Part shown: positions 1 to 8,488 of the stretch, in pieces | Position numbering within the stretch: position 1 is the first letter of the stretch | How the letters are laid out: each line of letters opens with the position of its first letter | Source of the DNA: VGWB01 sp964480945 | GTDB taxonomy: Bacteria; Bacteroidota; Ignavibacteria; UBA10030 | Reading direction: 5' to 3' | DNA length: 64,000 nucleotides | Assembly: GCA_964480945.1 (NCBI GenBank) | Contig: CAYZRX010000001.1 | Span: 56,643 to 120,642, forward strand | The notes under the pieces: model-generated | The model's database searches: none | Told to the model about the DNA's origin: nothing | The model's input: the letters and a program-made list of their open reading frames with translations, nothing else | Made by a program: the position numbers and the translations under genes

Positions 1-377
1 CCAAACCAGGCGTCCGCGGTTCCGAGCTCGAGGTAGCGAAAGTTCGCGTGGACCGCCGGGACCATCGGGTTGAGGGGGTGGATGACGAGTGAAATGCCGG
101 TTGCAGAAAAGGATTGGGGAGGAACGTTCATCCGGCGCGCGAGCACTTCTGTCAGTTCTCCCGAAACGGCGGACGTGTTCACGCCAGCCTTCTCGAAGAG
201 CCCCCCGTCCTGCATCACCCTCGTCGTGCCGCCACCGCCGCCGGGGTGTGACCAGGTTTCTTCCCTGAAGTGACCTCTGGTGTCCAGCTCGTTCAGCTTC
301 GCGCAGATGATATCCTGGAGCTCTTCGAAAAACTCGGTCGCGCGCTGCCTGTTCGGTTGGGTTCCCTGAGCATGCAT
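1..377 (-). CDS. hemF: Oxygen-dependent coproporphyrinogen III oxidase, N-terminal part (cut by window edge)
   Basis: Reading leftwards from an ATG at 377 gives about 125 residues before the window ends. The translation contains GGGGGTTRVMQDGGLFEKAG, then FSATGISLVIHPLNP, PAVHANFRYLE and a final AWFG. These are the ordered hallmarks of HemF, which uses O2 to decarboxylate coproporphyrinogen III to protoporphyrinogen IX; the histidines of IHP and VHANFR belong to the conserved active-site region. The gene lies 76 bp downstream of the S9 peptidase and on the same strand as hemA, hemC, hemD and hemE, so it fits the heme locus. A GGAAG sequence lies upstream at loose spacing, so the start is probable rather than certain. 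Use of HemF implies oxygen-dependent heme synthesis. Confidence 0.93.
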   Translation of the reverse strand, partial: MHAQGTQPNRQRATEFFEELQDIICAKLNELDTRGHFREETWSHPGGGGGTTRVMQDGGLFEKAGVNTSAVSGELTEVLARRMNVPPQSFSATGISLVIHPLNPMVPAVHANFRYLELGTADAWF

Positions 378-453
378 AGTGCTTCTTGTTGTCTTCCTTC
401 TGCGGCTCGTGATTTCCTTGTCGCGGCAATCGAGTGAAGAAGGAGAACCGATC

Positions 454-2718
454 CTACTCCTGCTCGGCGCCTTCCGTCTTCTCTTCCTTCTCCTCCTTGC
501 TGTCCTTGAGCGTCGAGAGCAGCTCGTTCCATTTGAACCATGCCTTCCGTCCGGTGATCCACTTCTCCATCCAGTTGAACTCGGAGACCATCTTGACCAG
601 CTGGTTTCTGGGCGCCGTGATGCCATGGGTTGTGCCGGGATAGACGAAGAACTCCGTCGGCACGCCGAGCTTGACGAGTGCCATGTAAAGCTCTTCGCTC
701 TGCGGGCGGGGAACTCGCGGGTCGCCATAGACGACGTGGATAAGCGTTGGGGTCCTCGCATTCTTGATGTACTTCAGCGGCGATTCATCCCAAAAGTGCT
801 CGAAGTTGTCATACGGCTTGCCCTTGTAGTAGAACTCGCGGGCGCGCTGAACATCGCTCTCGGCGTACATCGAGGTCCAGTTCACGGCCCCCGCGCCGGA
901 GGAGATGGCTTTGAACCGAGTCGTGTGTGTCAGGATCCAGTTCGACCAGTGGCCGCCCGCGCTCCAGCCCATCACTCCCATCTTGTCCTTGTCGACCAAA
1001 CCGATGCTGATGAGATGGTCAACCCCGCTCATGATGTCCTCGTACCCTTGCGTGAAGTAATTGCCCGCGATCTGCATCTTGAATCGCTCGCCGTAGTTCG
1101 TCGATCCGCGGTAGTTTGGCAAAAGGCACGCGTATCCTGCCGCGGCATAGACGTGTGAATAGTACCCCGATCTCGCATTGAAGCTCAGCGTGACCGCACC
1201 TGCCGGTCCGCCGTGGATTTGCACGATCAGCGGATAGCGCTTGCCTTTCTCGTAACCCACCGGCTTCACCAGCACGCCGCCGACCATCTTGCCGTCGGTC
1301 GACTTCCATTCGACTTCTTCGGTCTCGCCGAGTGCGATATCATCGATCTGAGGATTGGAGTTCGTCAACTGTGTCCAGTTGTCGCGGTCCGCGAGTTTGT
1401 CAATCGACGGCACTGTGTAGATGTTCCACGGTGATGTCGGGCTCGAGTAGCTGACAAGGAGCTTCTTCGTTTCCCGGTCCTGGGAGACGAACAAGCTCGC
1501 CCGTTCGTCTGTTACCTGAGTCACCTTGCCGCTCACGACGGAAAGGGCAAAGAGCTGGTTGGTCACTTTCAGACCCTCGTTGAAGTAGATCGTCTTGCCG
1601 TCGGCGGACCAGAATCCAACGTTGACATCTCCATCGAAGCCCGCCCCGAGCTTTTTCCACTTCCCGCCGCGATCCGTCGTGGGCCGAATGTAGACTCGAT
1701 TGTTGCGGAAGTAAACGAAGTCGTCCTCTGCCGAGAAAGCGATCATAGAGCCGTCGGGGGAGAAACTCAAAGAGCTCTCTCCGATGTCCGTGTTGTCCGT
1801 CAGCCGCTCGATGTTCCCCGTACCGACTTCGAGCACGTACAGATCGCTGTAGGTCTGCGATTCCGTCACCGTTCTCAGATACCGGTTATTGGGAGTCCCG
1901 CGGAATCCTATCCACTCAGAGTTGTCGGAGATCCTTACATCGCTGACGCTGTATTCGGTCCCTCCGGTCAGGCGGGCCTCTTTTTTCGTTTCCAGGTCGA
2001 TTGACCAGAGGTGAACGGAGGGAGAATCTTCGTTCCGAACCTGCACATCAAATTTCTTCTCTTTTCGCTGCTTGTTCGCCTTGTCGACGCTGTCCGGCGA
2101 AAGGAAGTAGATCCGTTTGCTGTCGGGCGAGAATTGCCACGCCGTGATGGGCGCTGTGTGGTGTGTGAGCTGTCTGGGTTTCTCCTTGCCGACTGTCGGC
2201 ACAGCGATGATCCAGAGTTGCCGCTCGTCATCTTTGCCTGCAGAGAACGCGAGCCATCGTCCGTCCTTGCTGAAGGCAAAGGTCGCCACCCCGTCCTTTG
2301 CTTCGGAAACCTTTGAAGCCTCGCCGCCATCGCTGCGCATGGCGTACAGTTGGTTCAACGCGGATTTCGATTCGGGGGCCTCGCGGTTCGAAAGGAAGGC
2401 AAAAAATTGACCGTTGGGAGCCCAGCGCGGAGAGGTCTCATTCTTGTCTGTCGTGAATGTCATCTGGCGCGTCGAAGGGAGGCCCTGCTCAGTCGAGACG
2501 AGATAGATGTCGGAGTAAGATTTCGCCGCCTTCCAGTCTGGGGTCGTTAACGTGTAAAGAATCCATTTTGAGTCCGGACTGACAGATGGGCTCCCTACAG
2601 AACGCATCTCGAGGACGTCCATAAACGTCATCGATCGCTTGGCTGTTGACTGCGCGTCGGCAGACCAAGAGATGAGGAGCAAGAAGAGTGAGAGTGCGGC
2701 AAGACGCGAAGTACGCAT
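454..2718 (-). CDS. Secreted S9 family peptidase (dipeptidyl/acylaminoacyl peptidase type)
   Basis: The 754-residue protein starts with a Sec-type signal peptide (residues 1-23, cleaved near ADAQ-S). It continues with a beta-propeller region rich in FSPDG/FSKDG-like strands (about 35-430) and a C-terminal alpha/beta hydrolase domain. The triad is visible: Ser586 in GWSAGG, Asp666 in YGDPRVP and His698 in GTTHG. The oxyanion region QIHGGPAG is also present. It should cleave short peptides in the periplasm or outside the cell. A GGAGG ribosome site precedes the ATG. The C-terminus ends in a Glu/Lys-rich tail. It sits between hemE and hemF, but nothing in its sequence suggests a heme role; the neighbourhood may be shared transcription only. 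Confidence 0.93.
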   Translation of the reverse strand: MRTSRLAALSLFLLLISWSADAQSTAKRSMTFMDVLEMRSVGSPSVSPDSKWILYTLTTPDWKAAKSYSDIYLVSTEQGLPSTRQMTFTTDKNETSPRWAPNGQFFAFLSNREAPESKSALNQLYAMRSDGGEASKVSEAKDGVATFAFSKDGRWLAFSAGKDDERQLWIIAVPTVGKEKPRQLTHHTAPITAWQFSPDSKRIYFLSPDSVDKANKQRKEKKFDVQVRNEDSPSVHLWSIDLETKKEARLTGGTEYSVSDVRISDNSEWIGFRGTPNNRYLRTVTESQTYSDLYVLEVGTGNIERLTDNTDIGESSLSFSPDGSMIAFSAEDDFVYFRNNRVYIRPTTDRGGKWKKLGAGFDGDVNVGFWSADGKTIYFNEGLKVTNQLFALSVVSGKVTQVTDERASLFVSQDRETKKLLVSYSSPTSPWNIYTVPSIDKLADRDNWTQLTNSNPQIDDIALGETEEVEWKSTDGKMVGGVLVKPVGYEKGKRYPLIVQIHGGPAGAVTLSFNARSGYYSHVYAAAGYACLLPNYRGSTNYGERFKMQIAGNYFTQGYEDIMSGVDHLISIGLVDKDKMGVMGWSAGGHWSNWILTHTTRFKAISSGAGAVNWTSMYAESDVQRAREFYYKGKPYDNFEHFWDESPLKYIKNARTPTLIHVVYGDPRVPRPQSEELYMALVKLGVPTEFFVYPGTTHGITAPRNQLVKMVSEFNWMEKWITGRKAWFKWNELLSTLKDSKEEKEEKTEGAEQE

Positions 2719-2841
2719 GGGGTTACCTCCTGAGTCTGGAGTGAACTCGTGGTAGGGAATTTAAGAACGGATGAGAACTAAAGCTATAAAAAAGGGAGGG
2801 AAGCGGTGGGAGCTGCGCTCGCTTCACACACCGGACTGCCG

Positions 2842-3885
2842 CTAGCGGTGATAGCGCGGGCTCTCTTCTTTCACTGCCTGAACGAGCGCCTTCGCGTGCT
2901 CGACCGGAACATCCGGTGCAATCCCGTGTCCGAGATTGAAGATATGTCCCGGGCCCTTACCGAACTTCTCGAGAATCCTCTTCACGCCCGCTCTGATCCG
3001 ATCAGGCGGCGCGTAGAGCAAGCTGGGGTCAAGGTTGCCTTGAAGGGCGACGTAGCTGCCGACCATCTCACGAGCCTTTCCGATGTCGACGGTCCAATCA
3101 AGCCCGACGACATCCGAACCGGAATCGGCGATGGCTTCCAGAGAATGGCCGCAATCCTTGCAGAAGACGATAACCGGGGCGCCGTCGCGACGGAGGAGCT
3201 GGAGAACCTGCTGGATGTATCGAAGGGAGAACTCACGGAACTCCTCCTGCGGGAGGATTCCGCCCCACGTATCGAAGATCTGAACGGCCTGAGCGCCGGA
3301 CTCGATCTGCGCGTTCAAATACGCTGCTGCCGCGCGGGCCAGCTTGTCGAGCAGAGCGTGAGCGTCTTTCGGGTCGGTGTAAATGAGCTCCTTGATGTGG
3401 CGAAAGTTCTTCGTCCCTGTCCCCTCCACCATATATGATGCGAGCGTCCAGGGCGAGCCGGAGAAACCGATCAACGGGACGCGTCCGCTGAGGCCCTTTC
3501 GGACAAGCTGCAGAGCGTCCAGGACGAATCGGAGGTGGCGGACGGGGTCGGGCACACTCAGCTTGTCGATCTCGGCTCGTGATCGGAGAGGGTGAGGGAA
3601 ACGCGGTCCGCCTTTTCCTTCTTCAATGACAAGCTCCATTCCCATCGCCTCGGGTAGCACGAGGATGTCGGAGAAGATGATACAAGCGTCGACGCCGAGG
3701 ATGTTGACCGGTTGAATCGAAACTCCCGCCGCGAGTTCCGGGGTCTTGCAGAGGGTGAGGAAGTCGGTCTTCTGTCGAATGGCCCGATATTCGGGGAGAT
3801 AACGGCCGGCCTGGCGCATGATCCAGACCGGGGTACGATCGACAGGCTCACGACGACAGGCGCGCAGGAAAAGATCGTTGGGCAC
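2842..3885 (-). CDS. hemE: Uroporphyrinogen decarboxylase
   Basis: HemE removes the four acetate carboxyls of uroporphyrinogen III to give coproporphyrinogen III in the cytosol. The protein shows the signature WIMRQAGRYLPEYR near residues 18-31, FSDILVLPEAMG with the catalytic aspartate, IGFSGSPWTLASYMVEG, and a C-terminal FNLGHGIAPDVP. I chose a GTG start at 3885, which gives VPNDLFLRACRREP and 347 residues, the normal family length. The reading frame stays open to 4011, but that extension overlaps the end of hemD and does not resemble the family. The ribosome site is weak (AAAAGG). The gene follows hemD by 38 bp and is part of the hemA-hemC-hemD-hemE run. Confidence 0.95.
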   Translation of the reverse strand: MPNDLFLRACRREPVDRTPVWIMRQAGRYLPEYRAIRQKTDFLTLCKTPELAAGVSIQPVNILGVDACIIFSDILVLPEAMGMELVIEEGKGGPRFPHPLRSRAEIDKLSVPDPVRHLRFVLDALQLVRKGLSGRVPLIGFSGSPWTLASYMVEGTGTKNFRHIKELIYTDPKDAHALLDKLARAAAAYLNAQIESGAQAVQIFDTWGGILPQEEFREFSLRYIQQVLQLLRRDGAPVIVFCKDCGHSLEAIADSGSDVVGLDWTVDIGKAREMVGSYVALQGNLDPSLLYAPPDRIRAGVKRILEKFGKGPGHIFNLGHGIAPDVPVEHAKALVQAVKEESPRYHR

Positions 3886-3923
3886 GGAAGCCTTTTGATT
3901 GTGGGCTGACAACGGTCGACTTT

Positions 3924-5135
3924 CTACGAGGCGGCGAAGTAGTCGGCAAGGGATTCCACAAGCGACTCGGCAGTTGATTGCCTCGCCGTGATTTGCACGG
4001 GGAGACCGCAATCCTGAGCAGCCTTCGTCGTAGTTGGGCCGATTGCCGCTACCAGCGTGTTTTCCGCGTAGTCGTTCCCAACCATTTGGACGAAGTTCTG
4101 GACGCTTGAAGGACTGAAGAACGTCACCACGTCGATCTCTTGGTTGACAAGGGCCTGGCGGACGACGTCGAGGTTTCTCGGCTGCGTGCCGACGGTCCTG
4201 TAGACAACAATCTCATCGACGACTGCATCCTTCGCGCGGAGGGCGTTTGGAACGACCTCCCGGCCAATGTTGCTCCGGGGAAAGAGGAAACGCTTCCCGG
4301 CGACGTCCATTCCTGCGAGAGCAGCGGCCAGCCCCTCCGCGGCTTGATGCTCAGGGATGAGCTCGACCGGAACCTTGGCTTTGCGCAGTGCGCCCCGCGT
4401 CTTCTCGCCGACAGCATAAACGTGCCGTTCCGACAGAGCCGATTTCGCTTGAGGACGTATCTTCTCAATCCTGCTGAGGAATCTCTCGACGGCATTTGAA
4501 CTCGTGAAGATCACCCCGAAGTACTCGCTCAGATTCGCGATCGCTCGATCGCAGTCATTCCACGAGTCCGGCTCGAGAATTGCGATCGTCGGGAGGACCA
4601 GAGGGTACGCACCACGATCTTCGAGAAGCTCGACGAGCGGTTGGCTTTGATCGGCTGTGCGCGTGAGCAGGAAGACCTTGCCCTCCAGCGGTCTCGGGCT
4701 CGCAGCGGGATGAGCAAGGCTCGGCACATACGGTACGAGCTCTTCGCTCACCCGGAACGGGGAGTCGGGAGCATCGATATCCAGCTCAGAGGCCTTTCTC
4801 ATCAACCCGGAGAGGTGTCGGTATGATGATATGAGATACTCGAGATGCTCACGGTTCGAGATGACCGAGGGTCCGTCTTTCCCGGACAGTTGGGTCACGG
4901 TCTCCTCGCATGCAGCTGATGCTCGCTCCAGACATTGAAGGAATTCTGCCCTCAGCCCACGCAGGAGATATGCATGCACGATCTCCCGAGCCACGGTCTT
5001 GGAGGAGCGGCGGATCGCTGTGGCGAGGTCCGGTCGCAGGCTCAGCGTCTCGAACAGCGTCAGGGTGTTGATTTGCGCTGCAAGCGATCGAGCGAGCTGG
5101 TAGATTTCAAGTCTGGTGTATCCTTCGTCGATCAT
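3924..5135 (-). CDS. hemD: Fusion of S23-like four-helix-bundle domain and uroporphyrinogen-III synthase
   Basis: The C-terminal part (about residues 150-403) is uroporphyrinogen-III synthase, which cyclises hydroxymethylbilane. It has the two-lobed pattern LEGKVFLLTRTADQSQPLV, VIFTSSNAVERF, VYAVGEKT, FPRSNIGREVV, DVVTFFSPSSVQNF and AAIGPTTTKAA. Position directly after hemC (15 bp) agrees. Residues 5-118 are an extra helical domain. Its spacing Y-x-x-L-x-[IV]-[YW]-Q-x-A, then LATAIRRSSKTV and EFLQCLERASAACEE, matches the 23S-rRNA intervening-sequence (S23/IVP) four-helix-bundle family. Residues 119-149 form a Pro-rich linker. Usual HemD is about 250 residues; this one is 403 and continuous in frame. 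An internal start giving a free HemD cannot be excluded. The role of the extra domain is unknown. Confidence 0.9.
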   Translation of the reverse strand: MIDEGYTRLEIYQLARSLAAQINTLTLFETLSLRPDLATAIRRSSKTVAREIVHAYLLRGLRAEFLQCLERASAACEETVTQLSGKDGPSVISNREHLEYLISSYRHLSGLMRKASELDIDAPDSPFRVSEELVPYVPSLAHPAASPRPLEGKVFLLTRTADQSQPLVELLEDRGAYPLVLPTIAILEPDSWNDCDRAIANLSEYFGVIFTSSNAVERFLSRIEKIRPQAKSALSERHVYAVGEKTRGALRKAKVPVELIPEHQAAEGLAAALAGMDVAGKRFLFPRSNIGREVVPNALRAKDAVVDEIVVYRTVGTQPRNLDVVRQALVNQEIDVVTFFSPSSVQNFVQMVGNDYAENTLVAAIGPTTTKAAQDCGLPVQITARQSTAESLVESLADYFAAS

Positions 5136-5150
5136 GGCGTATTGACCCTG

Positions 5151-6116
5151 TTAAACGTGAGAAGGTTTCGCGGCGGGTTGACTGGTGCGAATCTCGGACA
5201 AGATCTCACGGCCTCCTCTTTCGAGCAGTTGTTTCGCCAGCTGAATTCCCAGAGCCTCCGATTCGGCGGAGCTCCCTCCAATGCTTCCCCTCACGACCCG
5301 CCTCCCGTCCAAGCTCCCAATCAGCGCATCGAGTCGGAATGTGCCGTCTTCCAGTCTGCCGTACGTCCCGATGGGAACCTGGCAGCCCCCTTCGAGGAAC
5401 CGGAGAAACGCCCGTTCACCGCTCACGGCGATCGCCGTACTCTCGTGGTGCAACTTCTGCACGACCTCTCGCACACTCTCATCGCTCTCCCGCATCACGA
5501 TCGCCAACGCACCCTGTCCCACTGCGGGCAGCATCGTTTCCACAGGAAGGACCTCGGCGATTCTTTCCTCCCATCCGAGCCTCTTCACGCCGGCTCGTGC
5601 CAGGACCATCCCATCCCAATCAGAGGTCGCGAGCTTCTTGAGCCGAGTGTTCAGGTTCCCTCGAATATCGATGACCTCAAGGTCAGGCCGGATCTGAAGG
5701 AGCTGGCACCGTCGCCTCAGGCTGCCGGTGGCAATCTTCGCGTGACGGGGAAGATCCCCAAAGCGTCGGTGGTTTTTCGCCGGATGGGCTATGAACGCAT
5801 CCCGGACATCCTCACGTTCAACGACAGCGCCGATCGTGAGGCCGGCCGGGAGGATCGTCGGCACGTCCTTGGCGCTGTGGACAGCGATGTCGATCGTGCG
5901 GTCGAGGAGGGCGTGATCGATCTCTTTCGTGAAGAGACCCTTGTCACCAATCCTTGAAAGGGGGGAGTCAAGGATCTTGTCCCCAAGGGTCTTGATGATT
6001 TGAAGCTCGACGTCGAGTGCCGGAAAGAGTTTGCGCAGTTCCGACTTGACGAAATTGCTCTGCCACAGAGCAAGCTCACTCCCCCTCGTACCGATGATCA
6101 AACGCTTAACTGTCAT
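5151..6116 (-). CDS. hemC: Hydroxymethylbilane synthase (porphobilinogen deaminase)
   Basis: HemC joins four porphobilinogen units into hydroxymethylbilane, the substrate of the next gene. The 321 residues show IGTRGSELALWQSNFVKSEL at the N-terminus, DIAVHSAKDVPT with the catalytic aspartate, IATGSLRRRCQL with the substrate-binding arginines, and AVGQGALAIVMRE. Cys245 in LEGGCQVPIG should hold the dipyrromethane cofactor. The ATG lies inside the end of hemA (11-bp overlap), which suggests translational coupling. Length and motif order are normal for the family. Confidence 0.97.
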   Translation of the reverse strand: MTVKRLIIGTRGSELALWQSNFVKSELRKLFPALDVELQIIKTLGDKILDSPLSRIGDKGLFTKEIDHALLDRTIDIAVHSAKDVPTILPAGLTIGAVVEREDVRDAFIAHPAKNHRRFGDLPRHAKIATGSLRRRCQLLQIRPDLEVIDIRGNLNTRLKKLATSDWDGMVLARAGVKRLGWEERIAEVLPVETMLPAVGQGALAIVMRESDESVREVVQKLHHESTAIAVSGERAFLRFLEGGCQVPIGTYGRLEDGTFRLDALIGSLDGRRVVRGSIGGSSAESEALGIQLAKQLLERGGREILSEIRTSQPAAKPSHV

Positions 6117-7392
6117 TCGAGCGATCCTTTTGGACGGCGTCGATACCGAAGAGTCTCCTCACGATGTTGATCTTTTGGAGCCTATCGGAGACCGATTCGT
6201 CCTGACCGTTCCTCAGGTTCACGATCGGGGTGTGGAGGATTTTGTTGATGATACGTTTGGTGACAAGGTCGACGAGTTCGCGATCTTTCTGCTCGAAGCG
6301 GTTGATGTTCTTCGCCACCTCGCCCCTTCGAATGTTTTCGATAAGCTCCGTTAGAGCAGCGATGGTCGGGTTCGCTTGCAGCGACGCATGCCATTTGTAG
6401 AGCTCGGTCAGCTCTTCCGAGATGATTTGCTTGATTTGCGGGATCTCGGCCTGGCGCTTCTGGATGGTCTCGTTCACCATTCCGTTGAGGCTGTCCATGT
6501 CGTACAGAAAGACGTTCTCGAAGTCCTTTGCCGCAGGATCGATGTTGCGGGGCATGCCGATGTCGATGAGGAAGAGCGCGCCGGAGTGCCGCCCTTTGTT
6601 GATCCTGGCGATATCGTCGGCGGTCAGGACGTACTGGTCCGTCTGGACGGAGGACACAATGATATCGAGCTCACCGAGTCTGTCGCGGAAGCTCTCGAAC
6701 GGGAGAGTCTTTCCCCCGACCATCTTCGCCAACTGTTCGCCGCGTTCTGCTGTCCTGTTGGTGATGTAGAGTGTGCCGATGCCTTTTCCCGCCAGATGTT
6801 TCGCGGTCAACTGGGCGGTGTCGCCCGCTCCGATGACGAGGGCCTTCTTACGATGCAGGTCGTCAAAGATGCGTTCGGCGAGCTCGACGGCGGCGTAGCT
6901 GACGGAGATCGCTCCCTCGGAAATCTGAGTTTCGCTCCGCGCGCGTTTCCCCACGTGGAAAGCGGACTGGAAGAGCTTGTTCATAAAGAATCCCGCCGTG
7001 CCGCTATCGTGTGCAAGGTTGTACCCATCCTTCACTTGAGCCAAGATCTGGACGTCTCCCGCCACCATCGAGTCGATGCCCGAGGCGACGTGAAACAAAT
7101 GTTCCGCCGCGCCGCTCGCAAAGAACGAGAAGAACCGGGATGCAGGGACATCCTGCGAGGCTGACTTTTGCTCCCGGAGAAAATCTTTCAGGAATTCGAC
7201 CCGAAGGCCATCCTGCGAGCTGAATGTGTACACCTCTGTCCTGTTGCAGGTTGAGAACAAGACGCATTCGTGGAAACCCGCCGATTTGAGCTGGGGGAGG
7301 GCAGCCCGAATTTCGTCATCGGAGAACCAGAGCCGCTCGCGCATCTCGAGGGGAGCCGTGTGGTGCGATATGCCGACGCAAACAAGATTCAC
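6106..7392 (-). CDS. hemA: Glutamyl-tRNA reductase
   Basis: HemA reduces glutamyl-tRNA to glutamate-1-semialdehyde, the first step of the C5 heme route. The 428-residue protein has VGISHHTAPLEMRERLWF at the N-terminus, the catalytic Cys49 in STCNRTEVY, HVASGIDSMVAGDVQILAQVK (residues 101-121; the common version has LGEPQILGQ here) and the NADPH-binding VIGAGDTAQL near 187-195. The C-terminal helical dimerisation domain follows. It is the first canonical heme gene of the locus, 24 bp after the ccsA-like gene and overlapping hemC. Neither hemL nor hemB is in the window, so the missing steps are encoded elsewhere. Confidence 0.97.
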   Translation of the reverse strand: MNLVCVGISHHTAPLEMRERLWFSDDEIRAALPQLKSAGFHECVLFSTCNRTEVYTFSSQDGLRVEFLKDFLREQKSASQDVPASRFFSFFASGAAEHLFHVASGIDSMVAGDVQILAQVKDGYNLAHDSGTAGFFMNKLFQSAFHVGKRARSETQISEGAISVSYAAVELAERIFDDLHRKKALVIGAGDTAQLTAKHLAGKGIGTLYITNRTAERGEQLAKMVGGKTLPFESFRDRLGELDIIVSSVQTDQYVLTADDIARINKGRHSGALFLIDIGMPRNIDPAAKDFENVFLYDMDSLNGMVNETIQKRQAEIPQIKQIISEELTELYKWHASLQANPTIAALTELIENIRRGEVAKNINRFEQKDRELVDLVTKRIINKILHTPIVNLRNGQDESVSDRLQKINIVRRLFGIDAVQKDRSNDS

Positions 7393-7416
7393 GTGAAGAT
7401 TCCTGCCCCCTTCCCC

Positions 7417-8235
7417 TCAGTGAAAACGATGAAAGCCGCTGAAGAACATGTTGATAATCGTCATCGAGAAAATCGAGAACGCGAAGCCGAAGATCGAGAG
7501 GATCATCACCTTGCGTCCCTTCAGCTCTCCTGTCCTTTTTGCGAAGATGCCGGCGCCGTAGAGGGCCCAGATGATCACCGTCCCGATCAACTTTGGATCG
7601 GAGTACGAAAAATCTGTGAATGCTCTCGGAAGCCAGACGAAGCCTGCGATGATGGCCAGGGTCAAGAAGCCGAAGGCGAGCGTGATCGCGATGAAGCTCA
7701 TCTTCTCGAGTGTTTCGAGGTTCGGCAGTTTCTTGTAGATCACGCCGAACTTGTTCGCTTTGATCTCGTGGTAGAGCATCAGATAAAGGAATCCGTACAC
7801 GGCGGAGATCGTAATGGCTGAATAACCTATCAGCGCGCTCGTGACATGCAGGCCGAACCAGTTGCTGCGCAGGACTTGCGGGACCTGCGAGAGGTCTCGG
7901 ATAAAAAGCGACGAGCCGAGCTGGAAGAAGAACGCGATAACCAGAATAAAGTAGCCGGTTTCCTTTGCCCTCGAGCGCCGCTCAATGACAGCGTACGTCG
8001 TGGCCACGGAGAATGCGAGCACCGACATGATCTCGAAAATGGTCGTGACGGGAGGATGGTTGAACATCACGGCCCTCGACAGAAGATACACGAAGTGCAC
8101 GGCGATAAGAGCCAAAAGGAGATTGCTCTTGACCCTCTTGGCCCACGCAAGATCGGCGAAGAAGGCTTTGCCGTAGATCCAAACGATAGCAAAGTAGAAA
8201 ACAGGAAGAGCGATATTTAAGATGTGAACAAGAAT
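7417..8235 (-). CDS. CcsA/HemX-type cytochrome c biogenesis membrane protein (probable ATT start)
   Basis: The protein is almost entirely hydrophobic with about eight membrane segments. It carries the region SNWFGLHVTSALIGYSAI, whose histidine is typical of the CcsA/ResC/HemX family that handles heme at the membrane. It precedes hemA, a common place for hemX-type genes. No ATG, GTG or TTG exists in frame between an upstream TGA and a TTG at 8115, yet the open frame upstream of 8115 encodes a good first membrane helix (ILNIALPVFYFAIVWIYG). An ATT at 8235 has GAGGG six bases before it, and I take it as the start (272 residues). Starting at the TTG (8115) would remove one helix and leave 232 residues. 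Its exact role, heme export for cytochrome c or control of HemA level, cannot be read from sequence. Confidence 0.75.
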   Translation of the reverse strand: MLVHILNIALPVFYFAIVWIYGKAFFADLAWAKRVKSNLLLALIAVHFVYLLSRAVMFNHPPVTTIFEIMSVLAFSVATTYAVIERRSRAKETGYFILVIAFFFQLGSSLFIRDLSQVPQVLRSNWFGLHVTSALIGYSAITISAVYGFLYLMLYHEIKANKFGVIYKKLPNLETLEKMSFIAITLAFGFLTLAIIAGFVWLPRAFTDFSYSDPKLIGTVIIWALYGAGIFAKRTGELKGRKVMILSIFGFAFSIFSMTIINMFFSGFHRFH

Positions 8236-8330
8236 GGGTAGCCCTCGGAAGGTCCGCTTACACCGTCATTTTTCTCAATATTTAATTTAGTCAACTGCTG
8301 TGCCACAAACGGGAAAGCTAAATCAGGCCG

Positions 8331-8359
8331 ATCATATCCTATTCTTGCGAAAAGTCCAA
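8331..8359 (-). promoter_or_regulatory. Sigma70-like promoter of the heme operon
   Basis: On the minus strand TTGGAC (8359-8354) and TATGAT (8336-8331) are separated by exactly 17 bp. Transcription would begin near 8324, giving a leader of about 90 nt before the ccsA-like gene. Confidence 0.6.
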
Positions 8360-8379
8360 GAGCGCGAGTTGGGAATTTC

Positions 8380-8408
8380 TTGCCTTTCGGAACGTCGATA
8401 GATATATT
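8380..8408 (+). promoter_or_regulatory. Sigma70-like promoter of the M20 dipeptidase gene
   Basis: TTGCCT (8380-8385) and TATATT (8403-8408) are 17 bp apart, about 80 bp before the ATG at 8489. The two divergent -35 boxes are only 20 bp apart, so one regulator bound there could affect both directions. Confidence 0.5.
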
Positions 8409-8488
8409 GGCTGGGCCTCCGGAATGATTTGTCCAGCAGGTGGGAGGCTTTCCGACACGCAGGACTCTAACCAAAAAGGACTCTCCTC

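Noticed and set aside
8217..8474. 85-residue open frame on the minus strand between the heme operon and the dipeptidase gene
   Set aside because: It covers both divergent promoters, has no family resemblance and ends inside the ccsA-like gene in another frame.
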